Below, piece after piece: positions 36,404 through 45,164 of a stretch of DNA of 53,080 bases. The notes beneath the pieces were generated by a model, which saw nothing but the letters and a program-made list of their open reading frames with translations, was not told where the DNA came from and made no database searches. A program made the position numbers and the translations under genes. The DNA comes from an uncultured Spirochaetia bacterium (GTDB lineage Bacteria; Spirochaetota; Brachyspiria; Brachyspirales; Brachyspiraceae): NCBI GenBank assembly GCA_947040495.1, contig CAMRBQ010000009.1, positions 1 through 53,080 of the forward strand. The letters are read 5' to 3'. The number at the start of each line of letters is the position of its first letter. The first letter of the stretch is position 1.

Positions 36404-37176
36404 TTTATTAATTCCGCCTCTTTTGCATAGTTATTATTTGTAAGGCTAAATGTCTTACGCATTTGAAAGTAATCATTTGTGTCAAAAATCATAGGAAATT
36501 TCATCGCCATATTATTAATACTATTACTTATAGATTCTGTAATAATTATATATAATTCATTTTCATGCTTTCTTTGTTCATTCATAACATCTTCTAATAT
36601 TACAGCATAGCCAGTTTTTGGAGTTATACTTGTATCTCCTATTATATGTTTTGACTGCCCATCAAATTTATCCTTCCAAACAAGTTCTCTATTTAAATCA
36701 TATATAGAAAAATCTATAAATACTCTTTGAGACCAAAATGAGAGTGAAGCATTGGCAAACATAATAGAATCAACTTTACCCTCTAATGCTTTAAGTACAT
36801 CATCGGGGACATTGTTTGTCGATATATAACCTAAAGGTGCTATATATTCACTATCTAGTGGAAAACCCATAGGTAGGCTATTGAATAATGTTTTTGGTAA
36901 AACATCTTCTAATGGAACAATCGTCATAAATGAATTTGTATTATTAAAATTACTAATAAAACTATTTACCATATACTCAGAATATACCTCTGTATTAAGG
37001 TATTTTACTTTGTCATATTTGCTATTGACCATATCTCTTTTTACCATAAAAGATGCTAATGCAACAGTACGTTTTCTACTTATATCAGACATTTTGATAT
37101 AATTTTTATTTTGCGAATATAATATAAATACAGAAATAATGACAAGTATTATAATAATAAATAATTTCTTAAACAA
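36400..37176 (-). CDS. Exported hypothetical protein
   Basis: 258 residues with an N-terminal hydrophobic signal/anchor (LFIIIILVIISVFILY). The part RTVALASFMVKRD and the following FNNTNSFMTIVPLEDVL have the strand-helix-strand order of CsgG/LpoB-like outer membrane-associated domains; this is a weak resemblance. It starts with TTG, supported by AAGG eight bases before. It is followed by the 94-residue gene with a four-base overlap, so both are co-translated in the envelope operon. Confidence 0.7.
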   Translation of the reverse strand: MFKKLFIIIILVIISVFILYSQNKNYIKMSDISRKRTVALASFMVKRDMVNSKYDKVKYLNTEVYSEYMVNSFISNFNNTNSFMTIVPLEDVLPKTLFNSLPMGFPLDSEYIAPLGYISTNNVPDDVLKALEGKVDSIMFANASLSFWSQRVFIDFSIYDLNRELVWKDKFDGQSKHIIGDTSITPKTGYAVILEDVMNEQRKHENELYIIITESISNSINNMAMKFPMIFDTNDYFQMRKTFSLTNNNYAKEAELIK

Positions 37177-37199
37177 AGTATTTTCCTTATAAAAATATT

Positions 37200-37832
37200 T
37201 TATGCGAGCCCTATACTTTTTCGGTATTCCATTACTTGTTCTGCTGTGTCTGCTATAGATTTATCTCTATCTATACTTTTTAGCTTTGAGAGCACTCTAT
37301 TTACCTTTGCATTATCATAATCTTTTAAAGATTTTATAGATGCCATTCTAACCCATCTGTTTTTTGATGATAGGCTATTTAATATTGTGTCAAGTAGACG
37401 CTCATCTTTTAATACCCCTGCGACTTTTAATGCTTCTATCTGTACAGGCAAAGAGGTATCGTTTATGGCTATTCTTATTTTTTCTATAGATGCATCATTA
37501 TTCAATTCCATTTTCATAATGCCTCTTATTGCCATAATGCGAACATTAAAATCAGGGTCATCATTTGCATATTTAAGAAAAAATTCATATCCTTCTGGAA
37601 TCCTAGATTCGCCAAGCACCCATAATGCCTCAGCACGTACACTATTATTTCCATGTTCTACTGCATCCAAAAGTTTTTCTATAGTTGCTTTATGATTTGG
37701 ATTTTTTTTAATAATTGCTTCGGCATTATTTACATCAGATAATTTACGCATTGTATATCTTTTTTGAGAGCAAGAAATACTTACTATAGTTAAAAAAGAT
37801 ATAAGCAAAATAAACAGTTTTGTTCTTTTCAT
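37200..37832 (-). CDS. HEAT-repeat lipoprotein
   Basis: 210 residues. The signal peptide ends in a lipobox (TIVSISCS). The mature part consists of about four HEAT repeats, for example GNNSVRAEALWVLGES, DFNVRIMAIRGIMKM, LPVQIEALKVAGVLKD and RWVRMASIKSLKDYD. It should be a protein-binding scaffold on the periplasmic side. It starts 15 bases after alaS ends and belongs to the same leftward operon. Confidence 0.85.
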   Translation of the reverse strand: MKRTKLFILLISFLTIVSISCSQKRYTMRKLSDVNNAEAIIKKNPNHKATIEKLLDAVEHGNNSVRAEALWVLGESRIPEGYEFFLKYANDDPDFNVRIMAIRGIMKMELNNDASIEKIRIAINDTSLPVQIEALKVAGVLKDERLLDTILNSLSSKNRWVRMASIKSLKDYDNAKVNRVLSKLKSIDRDKSIADTAEQVMEYRKSIGLA

Positions 37833-37847
37833 AAATCTACGACTATC

Positions 37848-40466
37848 CTAAATATTATTTTTAATATCCTCTATAACTTTTTTTGCGGCCTCTATATCTT
37901 CGATAGAACCTTGAGCAAATGTTTGTTTTCCACCGCCACGCCCTTGAGCCTTTGCTTGTATACTTTTTAATATATCAACAGCAGAAATATTTTTCGTCAA
38001 GGCATTGCCATTCGCCTGTACGAATACTGAGTTTGTGCCTTTGAAAGATGATATCGCTATAGCAACATGGTCTTTCACACGCTCTTTTATTATATCAAGA
38101 TAGCCACGTACTGTTGCCATGTCTTCATCAAAATATAGTTCATAGTATATTATATCATTGATTTTTTCAAATTTATCAAGGAAGTTTATATTGGCATTGC
38201 TACCGCTTTTAAGTTCTTTAATCTCTTTTTGTAGATTTTTTATATCAGCATTGAATTTTCCTATTCGAGGTTTTATATCAGTGGGGGCATTTAAAGACAT
38301 GTTTTTTATTATAGATTTATTTATATATAATGCCTCACTTGCTTTTATCGCAGCATTTAAGCCTGTGATTGCCTCGATACGTCTAACGCCGCTTGCTATA
38401 GAACTTTCACTTACAATATGAAAATATCCTATATCCGACAATGTATCAACATGAGAGCCACCGCATAATTCGCATGAAAAGTTTCCATCTTCATATGCAT
38501 TTTCGCCAATAGTTAATACACGAACATTTTCGCCATATTTTTCATCAAATAGGGCAAGAGCACCATGCTTTATCGCATCATTTTTATTCATATGTGCTAT
38601 ATTTACTTTATAGTTTTTGGCAATCGATTCATTGACAGATGCCTCTATGTTTATGAGTTCACTCTCTTCGATAGCTTTGAAGTGTGTAAAATCAAAACGC
38701 AAATATTTTTCACTCACAAAACTGCCTGCTTGCTTTATATGGCTTCCCAATTTATTTATTAGAACACGCTGTAGTGTATGGGTTGCTGTATGATTTTTTC
38801 GTATAGCATTATGCCTGTCTATATCAATTTTGAGCGACACTTTTTCATTTTTTGAAAACTCACCTTTAACTATTTCTACTATATGTATAATAGTAGCATT
38901 TTTCTTTTTTGTATCGAGAACTTTTGCTTGAGAATTGGCAGTTTCTATAAGTCCAATATCGCCAACTTGCCCACCCATCTCTGCATAGAATATTGTTGCA
39001 TCTGTTATTATGATAGCCTCTTTTTTATTTGTTCTATCAATACTTTTTTCGTCTTCATATATTGCTATAATATTTGCTTCTATTCCATTAGATATTTTTT
39101 TATAATCTTCGCCTATATATTCTGTTTTAATATTTTCTATAAAATTATATTTATCTTTTTTATTTTCATCGATACCTCGGCTTCTTATCCTTTGCTTTTC
39201 CATTTCTTTATCAAAGCCATTTTTATCAATATCAAAGCCTTTCTTTTTTGCCTCTTCAATTGTTATATCTAGTGGTAGTCCAAATGTATCAAATAATATA
39301 AATGCCTCTTGCCCGCTTATAGTATTTAATGAATCTTCTTTCTTTTCATTTATTATATCATCAAGTTTGCTAAGCCCTGAAAGCACAGTCTGATAAAATT
39401 TTTTTTCTTCCAAAAGCAAAATATCTTTAACATTACTCTCTTCTTTTTTTAGATAATCATATATAGGAGAATATGTATTGACCACGCTATCTGTTATCGA
39501 ATGTAGAAATGGCTCTTTCATGCCAATGTCGCTTGCTGTTTTTAATGCATTGCGTAAAAGCCTTTTAAGCACATAGCCACGCCCTTCATTTGACGGATTA
39601 ATATTTTCGCTTATTACAAAGACTAATGCACGTAAATGGTCTGCTATTAAATTTATATGCTCTTTATTTTTGCCTTCATATTTTACATTAAGCGTATTAG
39701 ATATAGAAGAAACTATAGGCTTCATTACATCTGTTTGATAATTACTTTCTACCCCTTGCGTAATATATAGAAGCCTTTCAAGCCCCATGCCTGTATCAAT
39801 ACCAACATTTGGCAGCGGGGTTTGTATGCCATCTGTATCTTGAAAAAATTCATTAAATACTAGATTCCAAAATTCGAGGTATCTTTCGCAATCGCAACCG
39901 ACAAAACAATCATCTTTTTCGCAGCCTTTATCTTGCCCCATGTCAATATAAAGCTCTGAACATGGCCCACAAGCACCACTATCACCAGCAGGTCCCCAAA
40001 AGTTATCAGCCTTGCCAAGTCGAACAATATGACTTTTATCTATTCCAATATGTTTATGCCATAATTCAAATGCATCGTCATCGCTTTCAAATACTGATAT
40101 ATATATTTTATCTTTGGGTAGTCCAATAATGCTGGTAGAAAATTCCCAAGCAAATTCAATAGCCTCTTTTTTGAAATAGTCGCCCATAAAAGCAAAGTTA
40201 CCAAACATCTCAAAAAATGTATGATGACGCAGTGTTTTTCCAATTTGCTCTAAATCAGACAATCTAAAACATTTTTGTATTGAAGCGGCTCTTTTATAAT
40301 TAGCCTCTTTTATCCCCGCATATAATGGCTTAAACTGAACCATCCCTGCCGTTGTAAATAAAAGGGTAGGGTCATCAATTGGCACTAATGGTGATGAGGC
40401 TACTATTTCATGCCCTCTGCTTTTAAAATAGTCAAAAAATTTCTGCCTTAGCTCAACATGTTTCAT
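37848..40466 (-). CDS. alaS: Alanyl-tRNA synthetase
   Basis: About 872 residues, normal for AlaRS. The catalytic core has the class II motifs TFFEMFGNFAFMGDYFKK and GMGLERLL. The editing domain has the zinc site HTATH and CELCGGSH, and the C-terminal part ends with the GGGK-rich segment (RGGGKQTFAQGS). It charges tRNA-Ala and clears Ser/Gly-tRNA-Ala. The ATG at 40466 gives the family-typical MKHVELRQKFFDYFKSRGHE; an ATG at 40484 is possible but lacks a ribosome site. recX lies just upstream and shares the transcript. Confidence 0.97.
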   Translation of the reverse strand: MKHVELRQKFFDYFKSRGHEIVASSPLVPIDDPTLLFTTAGMVQFKPLYAGIKEANYKRAASIQKCFRLSDLEQIGKTLRHHTFFEMFGNFAFMGDYFKKEAIEFAWEFSTSIIGLPKDKIYISVFESDDDAFELWHKHIGIDKSHIVRLGKADNFWGPAGDSGACGPCSELYIDMGQDKGCEKDDCFVGCDCERYLEFWNLVFNEFFQDTDGIQTPLPNVGIDTGMGLERLLYITQGVESNYQTDVMKPIVSSISNTLNVKYEGKNKEHINLIADHLRALVFVISENINPSNEGRGYVLKRLLRNALKTASDIGMKEPFLHSITDSVVNTYSPIYDYLKKEESNVKDILLLEEKKFYQTVLSGLSKLDDIINEKKEDSLNTISGQEAFILFDTFGLPLDITIEEAKKKGFDIDKNGFDKEMEKQRIRSRGIDENKKDKYNFIENIKTEYIGEDYKKISNGIEANIIAIYEDEKSIDRTNKKEAIIITDATIFYAEMGGQVGDIGLIETANSQAKVLDTKKKNATIIHIVEIVKGEFSKNEKVSLKIDIDRHNAIRKNHTATHTLQRVLINKLGSHIKQAGSFVSEKYLRFDFTHFKAIEESELINIEASVNESIAKNYKVNIAHMNKNDAIKHGALALFDEKYGENVRVLTIGENAYEDGNFSCELCGGSHVDTLSDIGYFHIVSESSIASGVRRIEAITGLNAAIKASEALYINKSIIKNMSLNAPTDIKPRIGKFNADIKNLQKEIKELKSGSNANINFLDKFEKINDIIYYELYFDEDMATVRGYLDIIKERVKDHVAIAISSFKGTNSVFVQANGNALTKNISAVDILKSIQAKAQGRGGGKQTFAQGSIEDIEAAKKVIEDIKNNI

Positions 40467-40510
40467 CTTATCTATATTCTCCATAAACTTATATTATTTA
40501 TTTTATATTT

Positions 40511-41137
40511 CTAATTTTTATCTAAATTTTTCATTTTTTTACAATACTTTTTTGCTCTATGACCTGCCATGTCATATGTAAAACCCTTGCCGAGTAAATA
40601 TTGTAAAAGCGATTTCTCTGGGGATTTTTTCGATTCACATAGCGGATAATATTTTATCATCTGCCTTTTTAATGATATAATTTCCCTTCTATCAGATATT
40701 TTATATATCATCTTCTCTATTATTCTATCATTGACGCCCGCTTTCTTCATATATCTAGAAATAGAACGCCTGCTTTTATTTTTTAATATCATAGAACGCA
40801 AAGCAATTTTTGCAAATCTTTTATCATCTAATAAATCATATTCTTTACAAAAATGTACAGCATGTTTTATTAGCTTTTCTGAATATTTCCTTTTTCTAAG
40901 TTTTAGTACAAGTTGATGTTTGCTTAGAAATGCGGTGCCTAGTAGTTCCATTGCTTTATTGCTTATATTTTCTTTGGCAGCTGTTTTGATTAGCGACTTT
41001 ACATCGTATGGCTCAACTTCCATGCCTTCATATATTTCTACATTATAAAACATATGGCTAGGGCATCTAATTTTTTCGCCATTATCTAAGTAAATTACGA
41101 TAGTTCTATTTTTTTGAACAATATTAGTTATTATCAT
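40511..41137 (-). CDS. recX: RecX-family regulatory protein
   Basis: About 208 residues. The three-helix tandem repeats of RecX are visible: AFLSKHQLVLKLRKRKYSEK, DLLDDKRFAKIALRSMILKN and the SRRSISRYMKKAGV segment. RecX restrains RecA filaments. The ATG at 41137 is used instead of the TTG at 41146; neither has a clear ribosome site. recA itself is not in the window. The order recX-alaS is also found in proteobacteria (recA-recX-alaS). Confidence 0.85.
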   Translation of the reverse strand: MIITNIVQKNRTIVIYLDNGEKIRCPSHMFYNVEIYEGMEVEPYDVKSLIKTAAKENISNKAMELLGTAFLSKHQLVLKLRKRKYSEKLIKHAVHFCKEYDLLDDKRFAKIALRSMILKNKSRRSISRYMKKAGVNDRIIEKMIYKISDRREIISLKRQMIKYYPLCESKKSPEKSLLQYLLGKGFTYDMAGHRAKKYCKKMKNLDKN

Positions 41138-41173
41138 GAGATACAAATAATACTACATAAATCTCTAATTTTC

Positions 41174-41209
41174 AACCGCTGCGGCGGGTTTAAGTTGCAC
41201 ATTATAAAG
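41174..41209 (+). repeat. GC-rich copy of the intergenic repeat
   Basis: ACCGCTGCGGCGGG, unusually GC-rich here, is followed by TTTAAGTTGCACATTATAA. It resembles the copies at 27683, 33843 and 33904. It lies just upstream of recX. Confidence 0.5.
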
Positions 41210-41225
41210 ATATCTATCTAAACAA

Positions 41226-41275
41226 AAAAATCCTAAAGAAAAGAAGTGTTAAACAACTTTTCTCTAGGATTTTTT
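41226..41275 (-). terminator. Strong bidirectional-type terminator after the small lipoprotein gene
   Basis: AAAAATCCTA (41226-41235) pairs with TAGGATTTTT (41265-41274), and AGAAAAG (41237-41243) with CTTTTCT (41257-41263). T-runs stand on both sides, so it can stop transcripts of the leftward lipoprotein gene and any rightward ones. Confidence 0.9.
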
Positions 41276-41324
41276 ATAAAACAAAATTTATTGATAAACT
41301 ATATCTATAAGCCTTATTTTTTAA

Positions 41325-41738
41325 TTAGCTTTTAGTAAAAACTGAAGAAGAGGTCGCAGTTACACCATCACTAATAGAAATATTCACTGTAGCACTAGTC
41401 TCGTCTATAAATATAAAGTCGATTACAACTGTCGATGGTCCTCCTGTTATTGTATATGGACCATAAGTTGTACCTTTTTTTTCAGCATCTGCTGAAGTGT
41501 CAAGTATCGTGGTGGCATCAAGTAGGTCAAAAGTAATTGCTTTACCATCATCTGCTATAACAGCTTTAGCATTTCCCTTTAAGTCTGGCTCATCAGCAAA
41601 AACGATACCGTTATAAGTACCTGCTTTTTCAGCTAGAGTAGTGTTCTCTGAGTCTGTAGCATCTTCAGCTGGGTCTGTATTACAAGAGATTGCGAACATG
41701 GCAAGAGCCATCATCAAAAATATGATTAATTTTTTCAT
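41325..41738 (-). CDS. Small lipoprotein, unknown family
   Basis: 137 residues. The signal peptide ends with a lipobox (MFAISCN). The mature part is acidic and rich in Thr, Ala and Asp with regular strands (GKAITFDLLDATTIL, then TVVIDFIFIDETSATVNISI), fitting a small beta-barrel or beta-sandwich on the cell surface. It has a near-ideal AAGGAG seven bases before the ATG, a good promoter (41787-41816) and a strong terminator, so it is likely highly expressed. Its codons use more G and C than the neighbours, in line with high expression or transfer. Confidence 0.85.
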   Translation of the reverse strand: MKKLIIFLMMALAMFAISCNTDPAEDATDSENTTLAEKAGTYNGIVFADEPDLKGNAKAVIADDGKAITFDLLDATTILDTSADAEKKGTTYGPYTITGGPSTVVIDFIFIDETSATVNISISDGVTATSSSVFTKS

Positions 41739-41762
41739 ATTAAAACTCCTTATATAATATTT

Positions 41763-41778
41763 GTAATAAATTTATTAC
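41763..41778. promoter_or_regulatory. 16-bp perfect palindrome in the lipoprotein leader
   Basis: GTAATAAATTTATTAC is a perfect palindrome placed at about +3 to +18 relative to the predicted start. It could be an operator or a 5' hairpin of the message. Confidence 0.5.
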
Positions 41779-41786
41779 TTTGATTT

Positions 41787-41816
41787 ACTATATATAGTTT
41801 TTTTTTAATGAGTCAA
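41787..41816 (-). promoter_or_regulatory. Promoter of the small lipoprotein gene
   Basis: On the minus strand TTGACT (41811-41816) and TATAGT (41787-41792) are 18 bases apart. Confidence 0.65.
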
Positions 41817-41884
41817 ATAAAATATGATTTTTAAATTCTATGTAAAATATATACTAGCAAAAATATTAAGATTTTTTATATGTT

Positions 41885-42268
41885 TTATTGTATTAAATTG
41901 ATTATATATGTGGTAATAAATCTAGCAAACATTGTCATTAATATACATACAACGACAGAAAGCACTATATGTAAAGTGGCGAGAATATACTTTCCACTTT
42001 CAAATAAAAGTATAGTTTCGAGCGAGAAGGTAGAAAATGAGGTGAAGCCGCCAAGCATTCCAACAGTTAGAAATAGGTATAAATTATATGAATTGATGAA
42101 ATTTTCTTTTAATAATATAGACAATATGCCTATCAAAAATGAGCCAGTTGCATTGATGATAATTAATGATAATGGGAAAGAATCAAACTTTATAGTGATG
42201 ATAAGTAGATACCTTATTATACTACCAATAAGCCCACCAATTCCAACAGCGATTATATTAAATATCAT
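41885..42268 (-). CDS. crcB: Fluoride channel CrcB/FluC
   Basis: 127 residues with four membrane segments. GGLIGSIIRY, INATGSFLIG and GMLGGFTSFSTFS are the FluC motifs, including the Asn and the Phe/Ser-Thr track that line the fluoride path. It exports F- as a dual-topology dimer. GGGGTGA precedes the ATG by three bases. I searched the 138 upstream bases and do not see a fluoride riboswitch. Confidence 0.95.
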   Translation of the reverse strand: MIFNIIAVGIGGLIGSIIRYLLIITIKFDSFPLSLIIINATGSFLIGILSILLKENFINSYNLYLFLTVGMLGGFTSFSTFSLETILLFESGKYILATLHIVLSVVVCILMTMFARFITTYIINLIQ

Positions 42269-42406
42269 AATTCACCCCGATTTTTATAGAGTTTATATCA
42301 TTAGTCTATTTTAGTTTATTATAGATAAAAAAAATTGTAACCTTTATTTATATTTATTATTGCCGATTAATTGTGAATATATTAAATTATGGGGGCTTAC
42401 AAATAA

Positions 42407-43501
42407 ATGATAATTAAAAAATCAAAAATTGTATATAAAAATAAAGATATATATCCTGCATTCCCAAGTATCATCGATATAAATGAGAACTATCTTTTAT
42501 CATTTCGATATGCCCCAAAAGAAAAAAATAATTATTCACATCTACATTCGCTAAGCAAAGTAAAAGTATTAGAGCTTGATCCATATTTTAATGTTAAAAG
42601 AAATTTTGATTTAGCCCCTCATGATGAAGCCGCAAAGCAAGATACGGGTTTTTTTAGAATCTCAAAAAATAAAATATTAGCATACTATTTTCGATATACA
42701 TTTCATCCAGTATGTGAAAAATATTTATTTGAAAAAATGCATACAACTTTTATTCATGATGAGAGCAAAGATATTATAGCATCTTTGGATGGAGTTGGGC
42801 TTTGTATGAGCGAGGACAATGGTCGCACATTTTCAAATCATACTTTGATGAACATAGATGGTGGAAATCATTTTGCTATACGTGGTAGTATGTGTTTTGT
42901 TAATGGAAAAATACTTGCCGCTATTTATGCCTATAAAAATAAAAATAAATATCAATGCTATATAGTTGAAAGTGAAGATGGGCTTAATTGGAAAAAGAAA
43001 ACATTGCTTTGTCAAACCATAGAGCATGATAATAAAAAAATAGAGTATGTCGAGCCTTCACTCTGTTATATAGAAGAAAAAAATATACTTGTTGCATTTA
43101 TAAGGACGCATGTTATTGGCAAAACTACAGAGATTAGTACATCAATAACATGTTCTTATGATGCGGGTGCTACATTTACAAAGCCTATACTTACGGGTAT
43201 ATCAGGCTATCCTGTTGCCCCTATTGCCTTAGACAATAAACTTGTATTTATATATGGTTATAGAAATGCCCCTTATGGTATAAGAATGAGTAGTATAGAT
43301 TATAGCAAACTAGAAAAGATTAATTCTAAAAATAATATAAGCGATATAATGACAAATGAAATAATCATTGAAGACAAAATGGCTAGTGGAGATTGTGGAT
43401 ACCCTTGGGCAATACATAATAAAGATAACATAGTATGTGCTTATTATGGTTCATTTAATGATGAAAATAGGCTTATAAAGGCAATAAAACTCGCTTTTTA
43501 G
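42407..43501 (+). CDS. Sialidase-like (BNR-repeat) propeller protein
   Basis: 364 residues, no signal peptide. Asp-box-like repeats (SEDNGRTF, SEDGLNW, SYDAGATF) spaced along the chain indicate a six-bladed sialidase fold. An Arg triad (LLSFRYAP near the start, IRGSMCF, FIRTH) is plausible but not proven, and the nucleophile Tyr/Glu pair is not clear. It may be a cytoplasmic glycan-acting enzyme or a binding protein. GGGGG lies 11 bases before the ATG. It stands alone and diverges from crcB. Confidence 0.75.
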   Translation: MIIKKSKIVYKNKDIYPAFPSIIDINENYLLSFRYAPKEKNNYSHLHSLSKVKVLELDPYFNVKRNFDLAPHDEAAKQDTGFFRISKNKILAYYFRYTFHPVCEKYLFEKMHTTFIHDESKDIIASLDGVGLCMSEDNGRTFSNHTLMNIDGGNHFAIRGSMCFVNGKILAAIYAYKNKNKYQCYIVESEDGLNWKKKTLLCQTIEHDNKKIEYVEPSLCYIEEKNILVAFIRTHVIGKTTEISTSITCSYDAGATFTKPILTGISGYPVAPIALDNKLVFIYGYRNAPYGIRMSSIDYSKLEKINSKNNISDIMTNEIIIEDKMASGDCGYPWAIHNKDNIVCAYYGSFNDENRLIKAIKLAF

Positions 43502-43616
43502 CAAATATTGCTTTAATATCACTACTAATAAATATCACTCCCATAAAAAAACACATTGCCTTGTACGATAATATAGAATGTATGTATGAAGACTTCAGTC
43601 ATAAAGGAGTGTAGCA

Positions 43617-44438
43617 ATGAAATATTTTATTCTAACATTTTTTATAGTGTTATATGTTTTTGCGGCAGATATAAATAGTTTTACTCAGCAATTAAGACGT
43701 GAGGGTAGAAATGATAGCTTTGCCTATATAACTTTGGCTAGGAATATGAGGGTTTCTAATGAAAGAAATGCATTAAATAAAAATCTTTATATAAATGATA
43801 TTTTGTTTGAAGATGATTTGATAAAAACAACAGGTACAGGCTCTTATGGTGCTGTGCTTCTCGATTCAAATACAGCTTTTAAGCTCTTTGAAAATACAGA
43901 GGTGCTTTTAGAAAATAACTATAAAGAATCAGGGCAGTGGCTGTTAAACTTAAATAGTGGATGTATTATTGTTGCTGCAAGCCCAGATGTATCAACAACA
44001 ATAGTAACAGCAGATACAACTATTGAAAGCGAAGGTGGAGTTTTCTCTGTTTGTTTTGATGGTCAAAGTACAATTGTATCTGTTTTGTCTGGTATTGTAA
44101 GTATCGATGAAGTAAAGGCAAATGATTTTTATTCTTTCGATACTGATGAGAGTTCACTAAGACAAATGACATTAGATGAATCTCTATTATTTGAGAATGT
44201 TCAATATTTACCTGGTATCGATGGCATAAATGGTTTGGGAAATCTGAGTCAAAATATTTTTGTTTTAGAAGAGGGTAGGATATCTGATGTTATTAAACCT
44301 ATAGATCCTAATGAAGGTAACTATATTCCAGATGACGATGTAATAACAGATATTAATCCTCCTATAGAAGTCCCTACTGTAGATGATGATGCCGATTTAT
44401 ATGATGGTGATTATATCGAAAAAGATATGAGGTATTAA
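43617..44438 (+). CDS. Exported FecR-domain protein
   Basis: 273 residues with a signal peptide (FILTFFIVLYVFA). A FecR domain (about residues 55-165) is recognised by DDLIKTTGTGSYGAVLL, followed by FENTEVLLE and SVLSGIVSI. The C-terminal part is acidic and disordered (PDDDVITDINPPIEVPTV). Here there is no sigma partner, so it is likely a periplasmic or surface protein rather than an iron sensor. AAAGGAG is seven bases before the ATG. Confidence 0.8.
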   Translation: MKYFILTFFIVLYVFAADINSFTQQLRREGRNDSFAYITLARNMRVSNERNALNKNLYINDILFEDDLIKTTGTGSYGAVLLDSNTAFKLFENTEVLLENNYKESGQWLLNLNSGCIIVAASPDVSTTIVTADTTIESEGGVFSVCFDGQSTIVSVLSGIVSIDEVKANDFYSFDTDESSLRQMTLDESLLFENVQYLPGIDGINGLGNLSQNIFVLEEGRISDVIKPIDPNEGNYIPDDDVITDINPPIEVPTVDDDADLYDGDYIEKDMRY

Positions 44439-44481
44439 GTAACAATAGTTTTGTATTTGAAATTTAAGGGGAATATTTTTT

Positions 44482-45147
44482 ATGGAAAATAAGAACATTG
44501 CTAGAGGTGATTTTTGTGATGATTTAGATGAGAAGCATGAGGCATGGCGTATATTCCGTATTATGGGTGAATTTGTAGAAGGCTTTGAAAGGATGTCGTC
44601 CAAAAAAAATATGGTGACAATCTTTGGTAGTGCGAGAACAAAAGAAGAGAATCCTCATTATAGTCTAGCCTATGATATAGCGAAGCTACTTGGTGATAGT
44701 GGATATGGTATTATTACTGGTGGTGGTGGTGGGATTATGGAGGCTGGTAATAAAGGTGCTCATGAGGCAAAAGTTGAGTCTGTTGGGCTTTGTATAAATC
44801 TACCATTTGAACAGGATACGAATAAATATCTTACTGAAGAGATAAAATTTAAATACTTTTTTGCACGTAAGGTTATGTTCGTAAAATATTCGAAGGCTTT
44901 TGTTATTATGCCTGGTGGTTTTGGTACTATGGATGAGATGTTTGAGGTTGTGACACTTATGCAAACACATATAATAAAAAAAGCACCTATTATTGTTATG
45001 AATAAAGATTTTTATAATGATTTAATTAGCTGGATTGATACAACAATGGGTAAGCATGGATATATAAATAAAAGCGATATGGATTCTTTACAATTAGCCG
45101 AAACTCCTAAGGAGGTATTAGAAATAATACAAAATTTTAAATACTAA
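44482..45147 (+). CDS. LOG-family protein (nucleotide 5'-monophosphate phosphoribohydrolase)
   Basis: 221 residues. The lysine-decarboxylase-like motif PGGFGTMDEMFEV (PGGxGTxxE) and TGGGGGIMEAGNKGA are the family signatures. Members split the N-glycosidic bond of nucleoside monophosphates; in plants they activate cytokinins, in bacteria the role is mostly unknown. GGGG precedes the ATG by ten bases in a leader identical over 20 bases to that of the NhaC gene. It is followed 17 bases on by an exported protein gene. Confidence 0.92.
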   Translation: MENKNIARGDFCDDLDEKHEAWRIFRIMGEFVEGFERMSSKKNMVTIFGSARTKEENPHYSLAYDIAKLLGDSGYGIITGGGGGIMEAGNKGAHEAKVESVGLCINLPFEQDTNKYLTEEIKFKYFFARKVMFVKYSKAFVIMPGGFGTMDEMFEVVTLMQTHIIKKAPIIVMNKDFYNDLISWIDTTMGKHGYINKSDMDSLQLAETPKEVLEIIQNFKY

Positions 45148-45164
45148 GCTAGTAAGTTTTTATT

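Noticed and set aside
42269..42406. Possible fluoride riboswitch before crcB
   Set aside because: The conserved pseudoknot sequence of the fluoride class is not recognisable; only AT-rich sequence and a ribosome site are seen.
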